DNA of 64,000 bases from JAKEFM01 sp035695825 (GTDB lineage Bacteria > Planctomycetota > UBA1135 > JAKEFM01), in NCBI GenBank assembly GCA_035695825.1, contig DASRRH010000011.1, forward strand, positions 62,001 through 126,000. The letters run 5' to 3'. Below the pieces are notes generated by a model. That model made no database searches. It had not been told where the DNA came from and worked only from the letters and a program-made list of their open reading frames with translations. A program made the translations under genes and the position numbers. This document shows, in pieces, positions 41,604 through 50,603 of this stretch (the stretch's first letter is position 1; every line of letters begins with the position of its first letter).

Positions 41604-42379
41604 TGCCGCGGCTCGTGACCCTCTCCGGGGACCGGATCGGCACGGAGCACACGCTCTCCTCCCCCTTCGTCCTCGGCCGGGCGCCGCACTGCTCCGTCCG
41701 ACTCGAGGAGGAGAGCGTCTCGCGCGAGCACGCGAAGTTCTACGAGCGGGACGGGGTCTGGAGCGTCGCCGACCTGAATTCCCGCAACGGCACGTTCGTG
41801 AACGGGGCTCGCGTGACGAAGGCCGACCTCCGCCCCGGGGACGAGATCTCGCTCGGGCGGTTCCGCCTTCGCTTCGCGGCGGACCCTCCGGCCGAGGCCG
41901 TCGTCGAGGAGATCGAGCTCGAGGAGCCGGCCGCGCCCGCGCGAGCGGCACCTCCCGTGGCCGCGGCCGCACGGTCCATGCAGGAGGAGGCGCGACCATC
42001 GCCTCTCGCAGAGACCGTCTCGCGCCCCCCGCTGCCCGCGGCTCGCGCCGCCCCGGTCGTTCCATCCGGGCCGCCCGCTCCGGCCACGACGACCCGCTCC
42101 GCCGGAGCGGCCAAACCGTCGCCGGGCGGAGTTCGGAGGACGGGGTCGGGGGCGATTCTCCTCGACCGAGCCGACGCCCCGGGCGGCGCCCTCGGCGAGG
42201 ACCTCGCGCAGCGGGGCCTCCTCTACCGGCTCGGCGTCTTCGGCGCGTTGCTCCTCCTCGCGGCGGGGGTCTTCTTCGCCGCCACGGTCGTGGTGCGGTA
42301 CTTTGCCCCGCCTGCGAACCCCCCGGAGGAGGAGTCCGCCGCGCCGGCGGACGCTGGGGGAACCGCGACCGGTCGGTAG
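41603..42379 (+). CDS. FHA-domain protein with C-terminal membrane helix
   Basis: The first 95 residues are an FHA domain, the phosphothreonine-binding module: FVLGRAPHCSVRLEEESVSREHAKF carries the G-R...S-R-E-H motif and SVADLNSRNGTFVNG the N-G-T strand. A long Pro/Ala-rich linker (residues 100-190) leads to a transmembrane helix (LGVFGALLLLAAGVFFAATVVV) and a short tail, so the domain should face the cytoplasm. Such proteins typically recruit targets of Ser/Thr kinases, and Planctomycetota carry many of these. The kinase is not in view. Its start overlaps the glutaredoxin-like stop, so a shared redox and phospho-signalling unit is possible. Confidence 0.85.
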   Translation: MPRLVTLSGDRIGTEHTLSSPFVLGRAPHCSVRLEEESVSREHAKFYERDGVWSVADLNSRNGTFVNGARVTKADLRPGDEISLGRFRLRFAADPPAEAVVEEIELEEPAAPARAAPPVAAAARSMQEEARPSPLAETVSRPPLPAARAAPVVPSGPPAPATTTRSAGAAKPSPGGVRRTGSGAILLDRADAPGGALGEDLAQRGLLYRLGVFGALLLLAAGVFFAATVVVRYFAPPANPPEEESAAPADAGGTATGR

Positions 42380-42435
42380 GGGACCAGAGGGGCCCGGCGG
42401 AATCTCGGCGGAGCCGGGGCGGGAACGAAGCGAGG

Positions 42436-45024
42436 TCAGTAGCTCGTGAGGGCAGTGACCTCGAGGTTCGTGAAGCGGAGCGGGCCCGCGACCATCCCCT
42501 GCCAGTAGACCGAGAATCCGACGAGCGCGGGGTTCGGGGGCACGCCGAAGGAGATCGACGCCCGACCCGCTCCGTCGAGGGATCCCGCGACGACGGCGAA
42601 GACGCTCGGCGGATCGAGCCGAAGGGTTCCGACGGAGCCGACCGGGATGTTCGCCGTGGCGACCGCGGCTCCGAGCGCCCACGCGCCGCCGGGAGGTCCG
42701 TAGAGGTCGAGCGTGAGGGGCTTCCCGATCCGGGGGAGCCCCCTCCATGCGAGATGGCGCGTGAGGTTTGTGAGCAGGCGATTCGGCGAGTTCTCATTTG
42801 CGATCAGGGCGTCGAGGTCGCCGTCGCCGTCGACGTCCCCGAGAGCGATCCCCTTGGTCTGCTCGAAGACCGCGGGGATCTGGTTCGTCGCGTCCGTGAA
42901 GGCGCCCGAGCCGTCGTTCAGGTAGAGGCGGTCCTGCTGGCCATTTCCAGAGTCGCCGAGCAGGGCGTCGAGGTCGCCGTCCCCGTCCACGTCACCGAGG
43001 GTCACGGCCTCCGTGCCCGCGGAATCCACAGGGAGCTGGGACGTCGCATCCGCGAAGACCCCACCTCCGCCGTTCAGGAAGAGTCGGTCCACCCCCGCAC
43101 CGGTCAGGACGTCGAGGTCCCCGTCTCCGTCCACGTCCCCCAGGGCGACGGCTTCGGGAACGCCGAAGACCGGGGGGAATGCCGCGGGATCGTCGGCGAA
43201 GACGCCGGAGCCGCTGTTCCGGTAGAGGTGGGTGGACCCGCTGAGCCCGATCACAGCGTCGAGATCGCCGTCCGCATCCATGTCTCCGAGGTCCAGGGCA
43301 TGCGTGTTCGCCGCGACCGCAGGGAGCTGGGCCGTGGCGTCCGCGAAGCCCCCCGATCCGACGTTCAGGTAGAGGAGGCTCTGCTGTTGCGGCCCCACGG
43401 TCGTGCCTCCGTTGCCGAGCATCGCGTCGAGGTCCCCGTCCCCGTCGACGTCCCCGAGAGCTACGGCGAACGTCCAGACGAGGAACGAGGGCAACGGGAC
43501 GGGCGAAGCCGCAAACGTCCCCGAGCCGTTGTTCAGGAGGACCTCGCTCTGCCCGACGTTTCCGAAGAACCCGTCGGGGTCCCCGTCGCCGTCCACGTCG
43601 CCGAGGGCGACCGCGTACGAGACGTTCGAAGTGAAGGGGAACGCGGAGGGCCCGATCGCGAGCGAGCCGAGGCCGTCGTTGAGGAGCAGGCGCCTGGAGC
43701 CTCCGAGAACGGCGTCGAGGTCGCCGTCCCCGTCGACGTCTTCCAGGGCCACGGCCTGCGCGGCGTGCCGGGGTCCCGGGAAAGGACCGCTCGCGTCGGT
43801 GAACTGTCCCGACCCGTCGTTGAGATAGAGCCGGTCTGGCTCCCCGGGTGGCGCGTGCCCCGCCTCCCCGATCACGGCATCGAGGTCCCCGTCCCCGTCG
43901 ACGTCCCCGAGGGCGACCGACGTCGGACTGTCGATGGCCGCCGGGATCTGGGAGGTGGCGTCGATGAAGACGCCTCCTCCGCCGTTCAGGAGCAGGTGGC
44001 TCCCCTGCACGACCGGGAAGGAGCCGCTCTCGCAGAAAGCGTCGACGTCCCCGTCCCCGTCCACGTCCCCTGCGGCGAGGGCGAGGTCGTAGTAGCCCGT
44101 GATGGCGGGGAGCTGGGAGGTCGCGTCGCTGAAGCGGCCGGCACCGTCGTTCAGGTAGAGACGGGGTTGACCGAAGGCGAAGACCGTCAGGCCGTTCGCG
44201 ATCAGGAGGTCGAGGTCCGTGTCTCCATCCACGTCCACCAGAACCGCGGCCAACGTGCGGTCGAGGATCGCGGGCAGCTGCGCCGGGGCGTCGGTGAAGT
44301 CGCCCGATCCGTCGTTCAGGAAGAGCCGATCTTGAGCTCCTCCGAAGGAACCCGACTCCTCCCCGAGGAAAAAGTCGAGGTCGCCGTCCCCGTCGACGTC
44401 CCCCAGCGCCACCGCCCGGGTCCCGTCGGGGATCGCGGGGATCTGCGCCGTGGCGTCCGCGTAGACGCCCATGCCGTCGTTCACATACAGCCGGTTCTGC
44501 TCCGGAGAAGGACCGCCGTTCCCGAGAAAGGCGTCGAGGTCGCCGTCCCCATCCACGTCGCCGAGGGCGACGGCGAACGTGTGCGCCACGACCGAAGGAA
44601 TCTGGGTCGTCGCGGGCGTGAAGAACCCCGCGCCGTCGTTGAGGTAGAGGTGACTCTGCTCCCCCAGGGATCCGCCTGCGTTGCCGATCAGCGCGTCGAG
44701 GTCGCCGTCCCCGTCGACGTCCCCGAGGGCGACGGCGTACGTGACGTCCTGGACCGAGGGGAGCTGCCCCGAGGCGTCGACGAACAGCCCCGTGCCGTCG
44801 TTCAGGACGAGACGATCCGGATGGAATCCGGTCGGGTCGGCGCTCCCGAACAGGGCATCGAGGTCCCCGTCGCCGTCGACGTCGCCGAGGGCGATGGATC
44901 GGACGGCCTCGGCCGTCCACGGGAGCATCCGATGCACCTCGTCGAAGCGCATCTGGGCGCGGGAGGCCGACGGGAACAGGGCGGCCAGCAAGCCCACAGC
45001 CAGGGTCATTCGATGGGCACGCAT
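42436..45024 (-). CDS. Exported VCBS/FG-GAP repeat protein with 14 repeats
   Basis: ATG 45024, GAGGAG 7 nt upstream, gives 862 residues. A signal peptide (MTLAVGLLAALFPSASRA) is followed by 14 repeats of about 48 residues carrying the calcium-loop core LGDVDGDGDLDA, each followed by an N-D-G-S/T-G-x-F-x-D-A strand unit. Most repeats differ only by a few residues, which points to recent expansion; repeats 5 (VDVDGDTDLD), 8 and 11 are more divergent. Residues from about 755 on are a non-repeat C-terminal module (LAWRGLPRIGKPLTLDLYGP ... GFSVYWQG) with the pattern common to the other exported proteins. Two seven-bladed propellers would need 14 repeats, which fits exactly. It is likely a calcium-stabilised surface protein; no enzyme motif is seen. 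Confidence 0.85.
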   Translation of the reverse strand: MRAHRMTLAVGLLAALFPSASRAQMRFDEVHRMLPWTAEAVRSIALGDVDGDGDLDALFGSADPTGFHPDRLVLNDGTGLFVDASGQLPSVQDVTYAVALGDVDGDGDLDALIGNAGGSLGEQSHLYLNDGAGFFTPATTQIPSVVAHTFAVALGDVDGDGDLDAFLGNGGPSPEQNRLYVNDGMGVYADATAQIPAIPDGTRAVALGDVDGDGDLDFFLGEESGSFGGAQDRLFLNDGSGDFTDAPAQLPAILDRTLAAVLVDVDGDTDLDLLIANGLTVFAFGQPRLYLNDGAGRFSDATSQLPAITGYYDLALAAGDVDGDGDVDAFCESGSFPVVQGSHLLLNGGGGVFIDATSQIPAAIDSPTSVALGDVDGDGDLDAVIGEAGHAPPGEPDRLYLNDGSGQFTDASGPFPGPRHAAQAVALEDVDGDGDLDAVLGGSRRLLLNDGLGSLAIGPSAFPFTSNVSYAVALGDVDGDGDPDGFFGNVGQSEVLLNNGSGTFAASPVPLPSFLVWTFAVALGDVDGDGDLDAMLGNGGTTVGPQQQSLLYLNVGSGGFADATAQLPAVAANTHALDLGDMDADGDLDAVIGLSGSTHLYRNSGSGVFADDPAAFPPVFGVPEAVALGDVDGDGDLDVLTGAGVDRLFLNGGGGVFADATSQLPVDSAGTEAVTLGDVDGDGDLDALLGDSGNGQQDRLYLNDGSGAFTDATNQIPAVFEQTKGIALGDVDGDGDLDALIANENSPNRLLTNLTRHLAWRGLPRIGKPLTLDLYGPPGGAWALGAAVATANIPVGSVGTLRLDPPSVFAVVAGSLDGAGRASISFGVPPNPALVGFSVYWQGMVAGPLRFTNLEVTALTSY
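42800..44920 (-). repeat. Tandem coding repeats (VCBS units)
   Basis: Within 42436-45024, about 14 units of roughly 140-150 bp share a nearly identical core, on the plus strand close to GTCGAGGTCGCCGTCCCCGT or its complement. They code for the repeated calcium loops of the exported protein. The unit structure is the same in every copy, but length varies by a few codons between units. These repeats would be prone to copy-number change and to assembly error. Confidence 0.75.
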
Positions 45025-45199
45025 CGCCGCTCCTCGCTGGAGGGGGCCCACGATCCTCCTCCGGATCCACGGCCCGCGCAAGTTCCCCGCGCGAGCGCCG
45101 TCGACTCCCGCCGTCGCTCGATGGCAAGGAGTTGGGGCTCCCTCGGCCCGGGGTCCCGCCGGACGGGATGGTCTCCGCCGACGCGATGGGCCGGGGCGA

Positions 45200-46282
45200 T
45201 CAGCCCGCGAGCGAGCGGTACACCTCCGCGAGCCGCTGAGCGGAGTCTCTCCAGGAGAATTTGGCCGCCCGTCGCCGCCCCGCCTCGCGGAGCCGGGCGC
45301 GCAGTCCCGGGTCCGCCGCGACCGAGGCGATGCGCGCCGCGAGCTCCTCGGGATCGCTCGGGTCGAAGAGGAGCGCCGCGTCCCCCGCCACGTCGGCGTG
45401 CGCGCCGGCCGCGGAGGCGAGGACGGGCGCCCCACAGCGCATGGCCTCGAGGAGCGGGATCCCGAACCCCTCGTAGAGGGACGGGAAGACCGCCGCGAGG
45501 CACGACGCGTAGAGGGTCGGGAGCTCGGCGTCGGTCCGGGCTCCCGCGAATTCGAGCCGGTCCCCGACGCCGATTCGCTCGGCGAGCCGGCGGAGGCGAA
45601 GGCAAGTCCCCTTCCCTCCCTCCCGGCCGACCAGGAGCAGCCGCGGCCGAGAGCCCCGTCGTCCGAGGAGGGAGAGGGCCTCGACGAGCACGCCGAGGTT
45701 CTTCCTCGGCTCGACGTGGCCGACGTGGAGGAGGAAATCCGCCTCGGGAGGAGGGAACGCCGGCGGCATCAGGTGGTCCGCGGCGTTCGGGACGACCGCG
45801 ACGCGGTCCCTCGGAATGCCGAGGCGCCGTTCAATCTCGGACGCCGTGAACGCGGAGACCGCGACGACGGCGTCGGCCCGCAGGACGCTCGAGCGGTAGA
45901 TCCGTCGCGCGAGGAGGCGCCGGTGCAGGGGGATCCCGGGGACGTCGGCGAGGGCGCGCAGGTCGTGGACGGTCGCAACGAGCCGCGTTCCCTTCGGGAC
46001 GGGAGGGATCGGGTAGTGGTCGGTATCGAGGAGGTGGATGCCGGCCTTCCGGATCGCCCGAGGGAGATGAATCCGCTCCGCGGCCACGCGGACGGCCGTC
46101 GGGGAGGAGGGGATCGGCAGAACGGCGACCTCGACGTTTCGCGGACGCATCCGCGCCCGCTCCGGCAAGAAGAGGACGACCTCGACGCCGAGGGCGGCGA
46201 GGGCCTCCGCGAGGGCGAGCCACCGGCGCCCCGCGCCGGACTCCGGTCCGTCGACCAGGGTTGCCGCGAGTCCGACGCGCAA
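45200..46282 (-). CDS. GT4-family glycosyltransferase
   Basis: The 360-residue protein has a GT-B fold. The N-terminal domain (MRVGLAATLVDGPESGAGRRW) carries the acceptor site. The C-terminal domain has VGHVEPRKNLGVLVEAL (donor-binding glycine/Lys region) and the E-x7-E motif in SLYEGFGIPLLEAMRCG. It transfers a sugar from a nucleotide-sugar to a polysaccharide or lipid acceptor. It is on the same strand as the two other GT4 genes and the flippase, about 800 nt downstream of the nearest of them, with the nucleotidyltransferase pair between them. A surface glycan assembly role is inferred from this context; sugar specificity cannot be read. Confidence 0.85.
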   Translation of the reverse strand: MRVGLAATLVDGPESGAGRRWLALAEALAALGVEVVLFLPERARMRPRNVEVAVLPIPSSPTAVRVAAERIHLPRAIRKAGIHLLDTDHYPIPPVPKGTRLVATVHDLRALADVPGIPLHRRLLARRIYRSSVLRADAVVAVSAFTASEIERRLGIPRDRVAVVPNAADHLMPPAFPPPEADFLLHVGHVEPRKNLGVLVEALSLLGRRGSRPRLLLVGREGGKGTCLRLRRLAERIGVGDRLEFAGARTDAELPTLYASCLAAVFPSLYEGFGIPLLEAMRCGAPVLASAAGAHADVAGDAALLFDPSDPEELAARIASVAADPGLRARLREAGRRRAAKFSWRDSAQRLAEVYRSLAG

Positions 46283-46343
46283 TCCAGTCTATGGACGCGG
46301 CCTCGAGGTCGCGGGCGTCCCCGCCCGCGACGTCCGGAGGCGA

Positions 46344-46832
46344 TCAGAGAGATGGACGACCGCCACCCTTCAGGAACTGGGCGAATGCCTCGAGGCGTGG
46401 AAGCGTCTCCCGGTCCCGCGGGCGGTTCGCCGCGCGCTTGCTCCGAATGATGTCTTCCAGGCTCGCGACCGGGAACTTCCCCTGCACGCGGACCATGCGC
46501 CTCTTCGCCTCGGCGAAGCTCTCGAGGCCGTCCGGGGCGAAGACGAGGTCGATGTCGAAGGGCCCGCTGCGGATCTGGACGAAGTCCTTGCCGGCGAGGA
46601 TGTCCTGCTCCATTCGCGCGTCCACCGGGAATCCGAGGTCTCGCAGGGCGGCGACGATTCGAGCGCCGTTCTCCCGCGACTTCGCCGGGAAGATGTCGAC
46701 GTCCTGCGTCGTGTCGGGGAAGCCGTAGAAGACCGCGCCAGCCTTTCCAATGAAGAGGTACTCGACGCCGTGTCGCGCAAAGGTTTCGGCGACCTGCTCC
46801 CCCTGGCGGAAGGTGAAGGCTCGATCACCCAT
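46344..46832 (-). CDS. Nucleotidyltransferase-fold protein, second toxin-like module
   Basis: A 162-residue protein with a nucleotidyltransferase core: VEYLFIGKAGAVFYGFPDTTQDVDIFPAK (the G-x-A loop followed by the D-V-D metal pair) and GPFDIDLVFAPDGLES (third acidic strand). The C-terminal helices (AKRRMVRVQGKFPVASLEDII; RSKRAANRPRDRETLPRLEAF) match DUF6036/AbiEii-like enzymes, which use K-x-x-x-x-R-x-K-D-x-x-x. The small gene before it overlaps it by 8 nt. This resembles the pair at 20482-21395 but is shorter and not closely similar, so the two are separate acquisitions of the same type of system. It sits between glycosyltransferase genes. Confidence 0.75.
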   Translation of the reverse strand: MGDRAFTFRQGEQVAETFARHGVEYLFIGKAGAVFYGFPDTTQDVDIFPAKSRENGARIVAALRDLGFPVDARMEQDILAGKDFVQIRSGPFDIDLVFAPDGLESFAEAKRRMVRVQGKFPVASLEDIIRSKRAANRPRDRETLPRLEAFAQFLKGGGRPSL

Positions 46833-47037
46833 AACCCAGGTAGGAGGGGAGCTTCTCCCTGCACCACCGTCGATAGTCCTCCATCGTGTCGAAGGTCCGG
46901 TAGGGCTCGTCCCGGATCACGGGGAGGGGGGTCCGAATGAAGGAGTAGTCGAAGCGGACGGGGAGAGGCCGCCGGAGCGAGGCCTCGAAGTCGGCGATCC
47001 AGTCGGGCTCGATGTCGGGTGCGGGCCCGTCGCTCAC
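46825..47037 (-). CDS. Small acidic partner of the second nucleotidyltransferase
   Basis: 70 residues, acidic and aromatic (IEPDWIADFEASLRRPLPVR; DYRRWCREKLPSYLGYG). It overlaps the following nucleotidyltransferase by 8 nt and starts only 9 nt after the preceding glycosyltransferase stop. By position it is the antitoxin-like or accessory half of the pair. It is not similar to the partner at 21078-21395. No motif is recognised. Confidence 0.6.
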   Translation of the reverse strand: MSDGPAPDIEPDWIADFEASLRRPLPVRFDYSFIRTPLPVIRDEPYRTFDTMEDYRRWCREKLPSYLGYG

Positions 47038-47046
47038 GGGCTCACG

Positions 47047-48228
47047 CTAGGAGTGCTCCCCCCCCTCGGTCAACGCAGCCGGGATCGGCGGCGCGGAGGT
47101 CGCGGGGCCGGGCACACCCTCGGCGTACAGGGCGAGGACGCGCGCCGCGGCCTCCTCCCACGTGAACCGCGCCGCGCGCTCGAACCCCCGGCGCACGAGG
47201 TCGCGGCGGAAGTCCTCGTCGGCGACGAGGCGCTGGAGGGCGAGCGCGGTCGCGAGGGGATCGTCGGGGGAGACGCAGACCCCCGCGTCCCCGACGACCT
47301 CGGGGATCGCGCCGCGGTCCGACGCGACGACGGGGGCGCCGCAGGCCATCGCCTCGAGGGGGGGCAGGCCGAAACCCTCCGAGTGGGAGAGGAAGAGGAG
47401 CGCCTCGGCGCTGCGGTACAGGCGAGCGAGGTCGTCGTCGGTGACGTACCCCGCCGCGAGGACGCGGCCGGCGAGTCCGAGGGCGCGCGCTCGCTCGAGC
47501 GCGGGCTCGAGGGCGCTCCCGCGGGGGCCGACGAAAACGAGCCGGTGCGGCGCGGCGGTACGGTCGAGGAACACGCGGAAGGCGCGCACGGCGTGGACGA
47601 GGTTCTTCTTCGCCCGGGCCTTGCCGACCATCAGGAAGAACGGGCCCGCGGGGATCCCGCACCGTCCGAGGGCCGCGGCGTCCTCTCCCTCGTCCCTGGT
47701 CCGCGGCCGGAACCGCGCCTCGACCCCGTGAAAGACGACGCGGACCTTCGGGGCGGCCGTCGGGTAGAGCGACACCAGGTTCTCCGCCGTCCTCCCGCTC
47801 GGGCAGATCACGGCGTCGGCGTAGGTCGCGTCGAGGAACGCCCAGATCCGGTGCGCGGCGCGCCGCCCCTCGTCCCCTTCCGTCCCCGCCTCGAGCCAGG
47901 GGACCTCGTGCATCGTCGCGATCCGACGGCAAGGCGCCGTCAGCGGGAAGGCGGCGACGGGGGAATGGAAGACCTCGATCCCGCGCGCGCGCACGAAGGG
48001 AGGGACGAGCCTCTCCCGCCAGAGGGCGAGCGAGCCCTCGACCGGAAGGACGACGGGCTCGAACTCGTCGGAGAGCGGAGGGAGGGGCGGGAGCCGGCGG
48101 GGCGCGACGAGCGCGATGCGGTGGCCAGTCCTGCGGCGCGCCAGGGCCCGGAGGAGGCTCTCGCAGACCTTCTCGACGCCCGTCGGCTCCGGCGTGTCGA
48201 GGACCGAGACGTCGAAGGCGATGCGCAA
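47047..48228 (-). CDS. GT4-family glycosyltransferase
   Basis: TTG 48228 gives a 393-residue GT-B enzyme starting RIAFDVSVLDTPEPTGVEKV, the G-x-x-x-x-x glycine-rich N-terminal loop. Signature elements are VGKARAKKNLVHAVRAF (donor-site Lys) and SEGFGLPPLEAMACGAPVVA (E-x7-E). Family: nucleotide-sugar-dependent transferases, often mannosyl- or rhamnosyl-type. It follows the other GT4 gene (48252-49376) by 23 nt and is followed by the small partner of the nucleotidyltransferase after 9 nt. The flippase, this gene and the other GT4 form a likely surface-polysaccharide operon. Donor and acceptor cannot be told from the sequence. Confidence 0.87.
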   Translation of the reverse strand: MRIAFDVSVLDTPEPTGVEKVCESLLRALARRRTGHRIALVAPRRLPPLPPLSDEFEPVVLPVEGSLALWRERLVPPFVRARGIEVFHSPVAAFPLTAPCRRIATMHEVPWLEAGTEGDEGRRAAHRIWAFLDATYADAVICPSGRTAENLVSLYPTAAPKVRVVFHGVEARFRPRTRDEGEDAAALGRCGIPAGPFFLMVGKARAKKNLVHAVRAFRVFLDRTAAPHRLVFVGPRGSALEPALERARALGLAGRVLAAGYVTDDDLARLYRSAEALLFLSHSEGFGLPPLEAMACGAPVVASDRGAIPEVVGDAGVCVSPDDPLATALALQRLVADEDFRRDLVRRGFERAARFTWEEAAARVLALYAEGVPGPATSAPPIPAALTEGGEHS

Positions 48229-48251
48229 GGAGCGCGGAAGATAGCGCGAGG

Positions 48252-49376
48252 TCAGAAGAGCCGGGCGAGCGGCCTCGGCCCGGGGGCCTCGACGGCGCGC
48301 GCGTAGGCCGCGACCGTGCCGCGGGCGCACGCCTCCCAGGTGAACGCCCGGGCGCGCGAGAGGCCGCCCTCGACGAGGGAGCGCCGGAGAGCGGCGTCCT
48401 CCAGGACCCGCGAAGCCGCCTCGGCGATGGCGGAGGGATCGCGCGGGTCGACGAGGAGGGCGTCGTCGGCGCAGACCTCGGGAAGCGCCGCGACGGCCGA
48501 CGCGACGACGGGGAGGCCGCGCGCCATCGCCTCGAGCGGAGGGAGCCCGAACCCCTCGTAGAGCGAGGGGTAAAGGAGGAGGCTCGCGCCCGCGTAGAGG
48601 GCCTCGAGCTCCTCCTCGCCGACCTCTCCCCGCAGCTCGACGTCGTCGCGGACGGGCGAGCGCGCGAGCCGCTCGAGGAAGGGCTCGAAGAGCCACCCCT
48701 TCCTCCCGACGACGACCCACCGGTGCGGGAAGCCTTTCGCGCGAAGGCGCTCGAACGCATCGAGGGCGAGGCGGTGGTTCTTCCTCGGCTCGAGGGTCCC
48801 GACCGTGAGGAGGAACGGGGGAGCGGACGCGCCGGGCGGCGCCGGGGAGGACCGGCGGTGGTCGACGCCGAGGGGCGTCACGAAGACGCGCGAAGGGTGC
48901 GCGCCCAGCCGGAGAACGATCTCCGCCGCGGCGAAGGTCGATGGGGCAAGGACCACGCGCGCGCCGTGGACGATCCCCTCCGCCCGGGCGCGGAGGATCG
49001 CGCTCTGCCTCGGCCCGTGGAAGGAATCGTCGACGGCGAAGGAGGCGTCGAAGATCGTCGCCACGAACGGGGCGCGCCGGACGGGGGGGTAGACGAAGTC
49101 CGTGTAGTGGAAGAGATCGACTCCGCCGACGAGGTCGTCCGCGCCGAGTCCGAGCCGGGCGAGGAGGGGGAGCAGGCGGCCCGGGATCCTCCGCCGGTAG
49201 AGCCTCGCCCCCGGGGCCGCGGGCTCCGGCACGCGGACGCGCGCGAAGGAGTCCCCGAAGAGCGCGAGGTCCGGTCTCCCCTCGACCGCGCCGAGAGCGG
49301 CGACGAGCTCGCGGACGTAGCGCCCGATCCCGGTCCGCTGGAGGAGGGCCGGCCGGTAGTCGAGCCCGACGCGCAT
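48252..49376 (-). CDS. GT4-family glycosyltransferase
   Basis: A 374-residue GT-B protein beginning MRVGLDYRPALLQRTGIGRY, the typical start of GT4 enzymes acting on surface polysaccharides, with TGIGRYVREL as the acceptor-domain loop. VGTLEPRKNHRLALDAFERL and SLYEGFGLPPLEAMARGLPV carry the donor-binding and E-x7-E motifs. Its ATG directly abuts the TGA of the flippase gene, so translation is very likely coupled. It has no membrane segment. It probably adds a sugar to the polysaccharide that the flippase exports. Confidence 0.88.
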   Translation of the reverse strand: MRVGLDYRPALLQRTGIGRYVRELVAALGAVEGRPDLALFGDSFARVRVPEPAAPGARLYRRRIPGRLLPLLARLGLGADDLVGGVDLFHYTDFVYPPVRRAPFVATIFDASFAVDDSFHGPRQSAILRARAEGIVHGARVVLAPSTFAAAEIVLRLGAHPSRVFVTPLGVDHRRSSPAPPGASAPPFLLTVGTLEPRKNHRLALDAFERLRAKGFPHRWVVVGRKGWLFEPFLERLARSPVRDDVELRGEVGEEELEALYAGASLLLYPSLYEGFGLPPLEAMARGLPVVASAVAALPEVCADDALLVDPRDPSAIAEAASRVLEDAALRRSLVEGGLSRARAFTWEACARGTVAAYARAVEAPGPRPLARLF

Positions 49377-50603
49377 TCAGCGCGTCCCGCGGCCGCGGGC
49401 GGCCGCGCATGCGGCGAGGACGAAACCCTCCGTCGCCGCCGCCGCGATCGCCGCTCCCCGGTCCGCGAGCGCCGGGACGAGCCACGCGTCGAGCGCGGCG
49501 CGGAGGACGAGCCCCGCCGCGGAGATCTTGAGGAGGGCGGTCGAACGGTTCCGGGCGACGAGCCCCACGACGAACAGGTTTCCGGGGAAGGCGAGGAGCC
49601 CGGCCGGGACGAGAAGACGCATCGCCGGCGCGGCCGCGCCCCCGACCTCTCCGTAGAGGAGACGTAGGATCGGCACGGCGAGCACCGCGGCGACCGTCCC
49701 TCCGGCGGCGGCGAGTGCGAGAAGCCCCCGCGCGAGTCGGGCCTCGAGCGCCCGCCGATCGGACGGGACCGCGCGCGCGAGCGCGGGGAGCGCCGCGGCA
49801 CAGGCGTAGCCAGGGACGGCGCAGGAGGCGAGGAGCAGCCGGTAGGGCGCGTTGAAGCGCGCGAGGGCGGACGGGCCCGCGGACGCGCGCAGGAAAAAGG
49901 AATCGAGGTTCGCGACCACCTGCCGGAGCAGGGTCCCCGCCCCGAGAGCGGCGGACTCGCGGAGGAAACCGCCGGGGGCGCCGGCGGGCGCGGGGCGGTC
50001 CGGCCGCTCCGCGCCCCGCCGCGCCGCGACCGCGGCCGACGCGTTCGAGACGACGGAGCCGGTGCCCGCCGCGAGGAGGAAGAGGGCGGGATCCCGGACG
50101 CCCGAAGCCGCGAGCGCCCCCGCGAACAGGAGACCGGACAGGGATCCGAGCGCGCGGGACGCCGCGACCGGACCGAACCGGAGACCGACGTGGAGCGGGA
50201 TGGAGAGGGGCGCCAGGGCGTGGCCGAGGAGGGGGGTCGCCGCGAGGGCGACCGCGGCGGGCCGCGGCTCGCCGCTCGCGCGCGCGAGGAGCCCCGCCGC
50301 GAGGACCCCCGCCCCCGCCAGCAGCAGGCGGAATCGGACGGCCGCCCCGACGGCCTGCGCCGCATGGGCGGGCAGCGCGGCCGCGCGCCGGATCGCGGCG
50401 CCCATCGTCCCGAAGTCGACGAGCGCGGCGAGCACGGCGAACGCGGCGAGGAAGAACGTGTAGCGGCCGAACCCCTCCGTCCCGAGGGCTCGCGCGGCGA
50501 TCCCGAGGGAGGCGAGGGTCGCGATCGCCGAGGCGAGGTGGCCCGCGACCTGGACCCCCGTCGCCCGGACGATCGAGGGGAAGGGGGAAGGGGGAGCCGA
50601 CAC
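49377..50603 (-). CDS. Polysaccharide-flippase-like membrane protein (MOP/Wzx superfamily)
   Basis: GTG 50603 gives about 408 residues with 10-12 hydrophobic segments, starting ATGVQVAGHLASAIATLASLG. It has the general layout of Wzx-type lipid-linked oligosaccharide translocases: paired helices, GFGRYTFFLAAFAVLAALVDFG, and NLDSFFLRASAGPSALARF in the middle loop. Wzx proteins flip undecaprenyl-linked units across the inner membrane. It lies upstream of two GT4 genes, with the first starting directly after its stop. No kinase or polymerase (Wzy) gene is recognisable, so the cluster is incomplete or the polymerase is elsewhere. Confidence 0.8.
   Translation of the reverse strand: MSAPPSPFPSIVRATGVQVAGHLASAIATLASLGIAARALGTEGFGRYTFFLAAFAVLAALVDFGTMGAAIRRAAALPAHAAQAVGAAVRFRLLLAGAGVLAAGLLARASGEPRPAAVALAATPLLGHALAPLSIPLHVGLRFGPVAASRALGSLSGLLFAGALAASGVRDPALFLLAAGTGSVVSNASAAVAARRGAERPDRPAPAGAPGGFLRESAALGAGTLLRQVVANLDSFFLRASAGPSALARFNAPYRLLLASCAVPGYACAAALPALARAVPSDRRALEARLARGLLALAAAGGTVAAVLAVPILRLLYGEVGGAAAPAMRLLVPAGLLAFPGNLFVVGLVARNRSTALLKISAAGLVLRAALDAWLVPALADRGAAIAAAATEGFVLAACAAARGRGTR

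Noticed and set aside
42800..44920. Regularly spaced repeats as a possible CRISPR array
   Set aside because: The units are about 140-150 bp, the 'spacers' are also conserved, and the whole run is in frame in a protein with a signal peptide.
41107..45849. A 1580-residue plus-strand frame across the VCBS gene
   Set aside because: It is the complement of the calcium-loop repeats on the opposite strand; the repeated V-P-V-D-V-P pattern is an antisense artefact.
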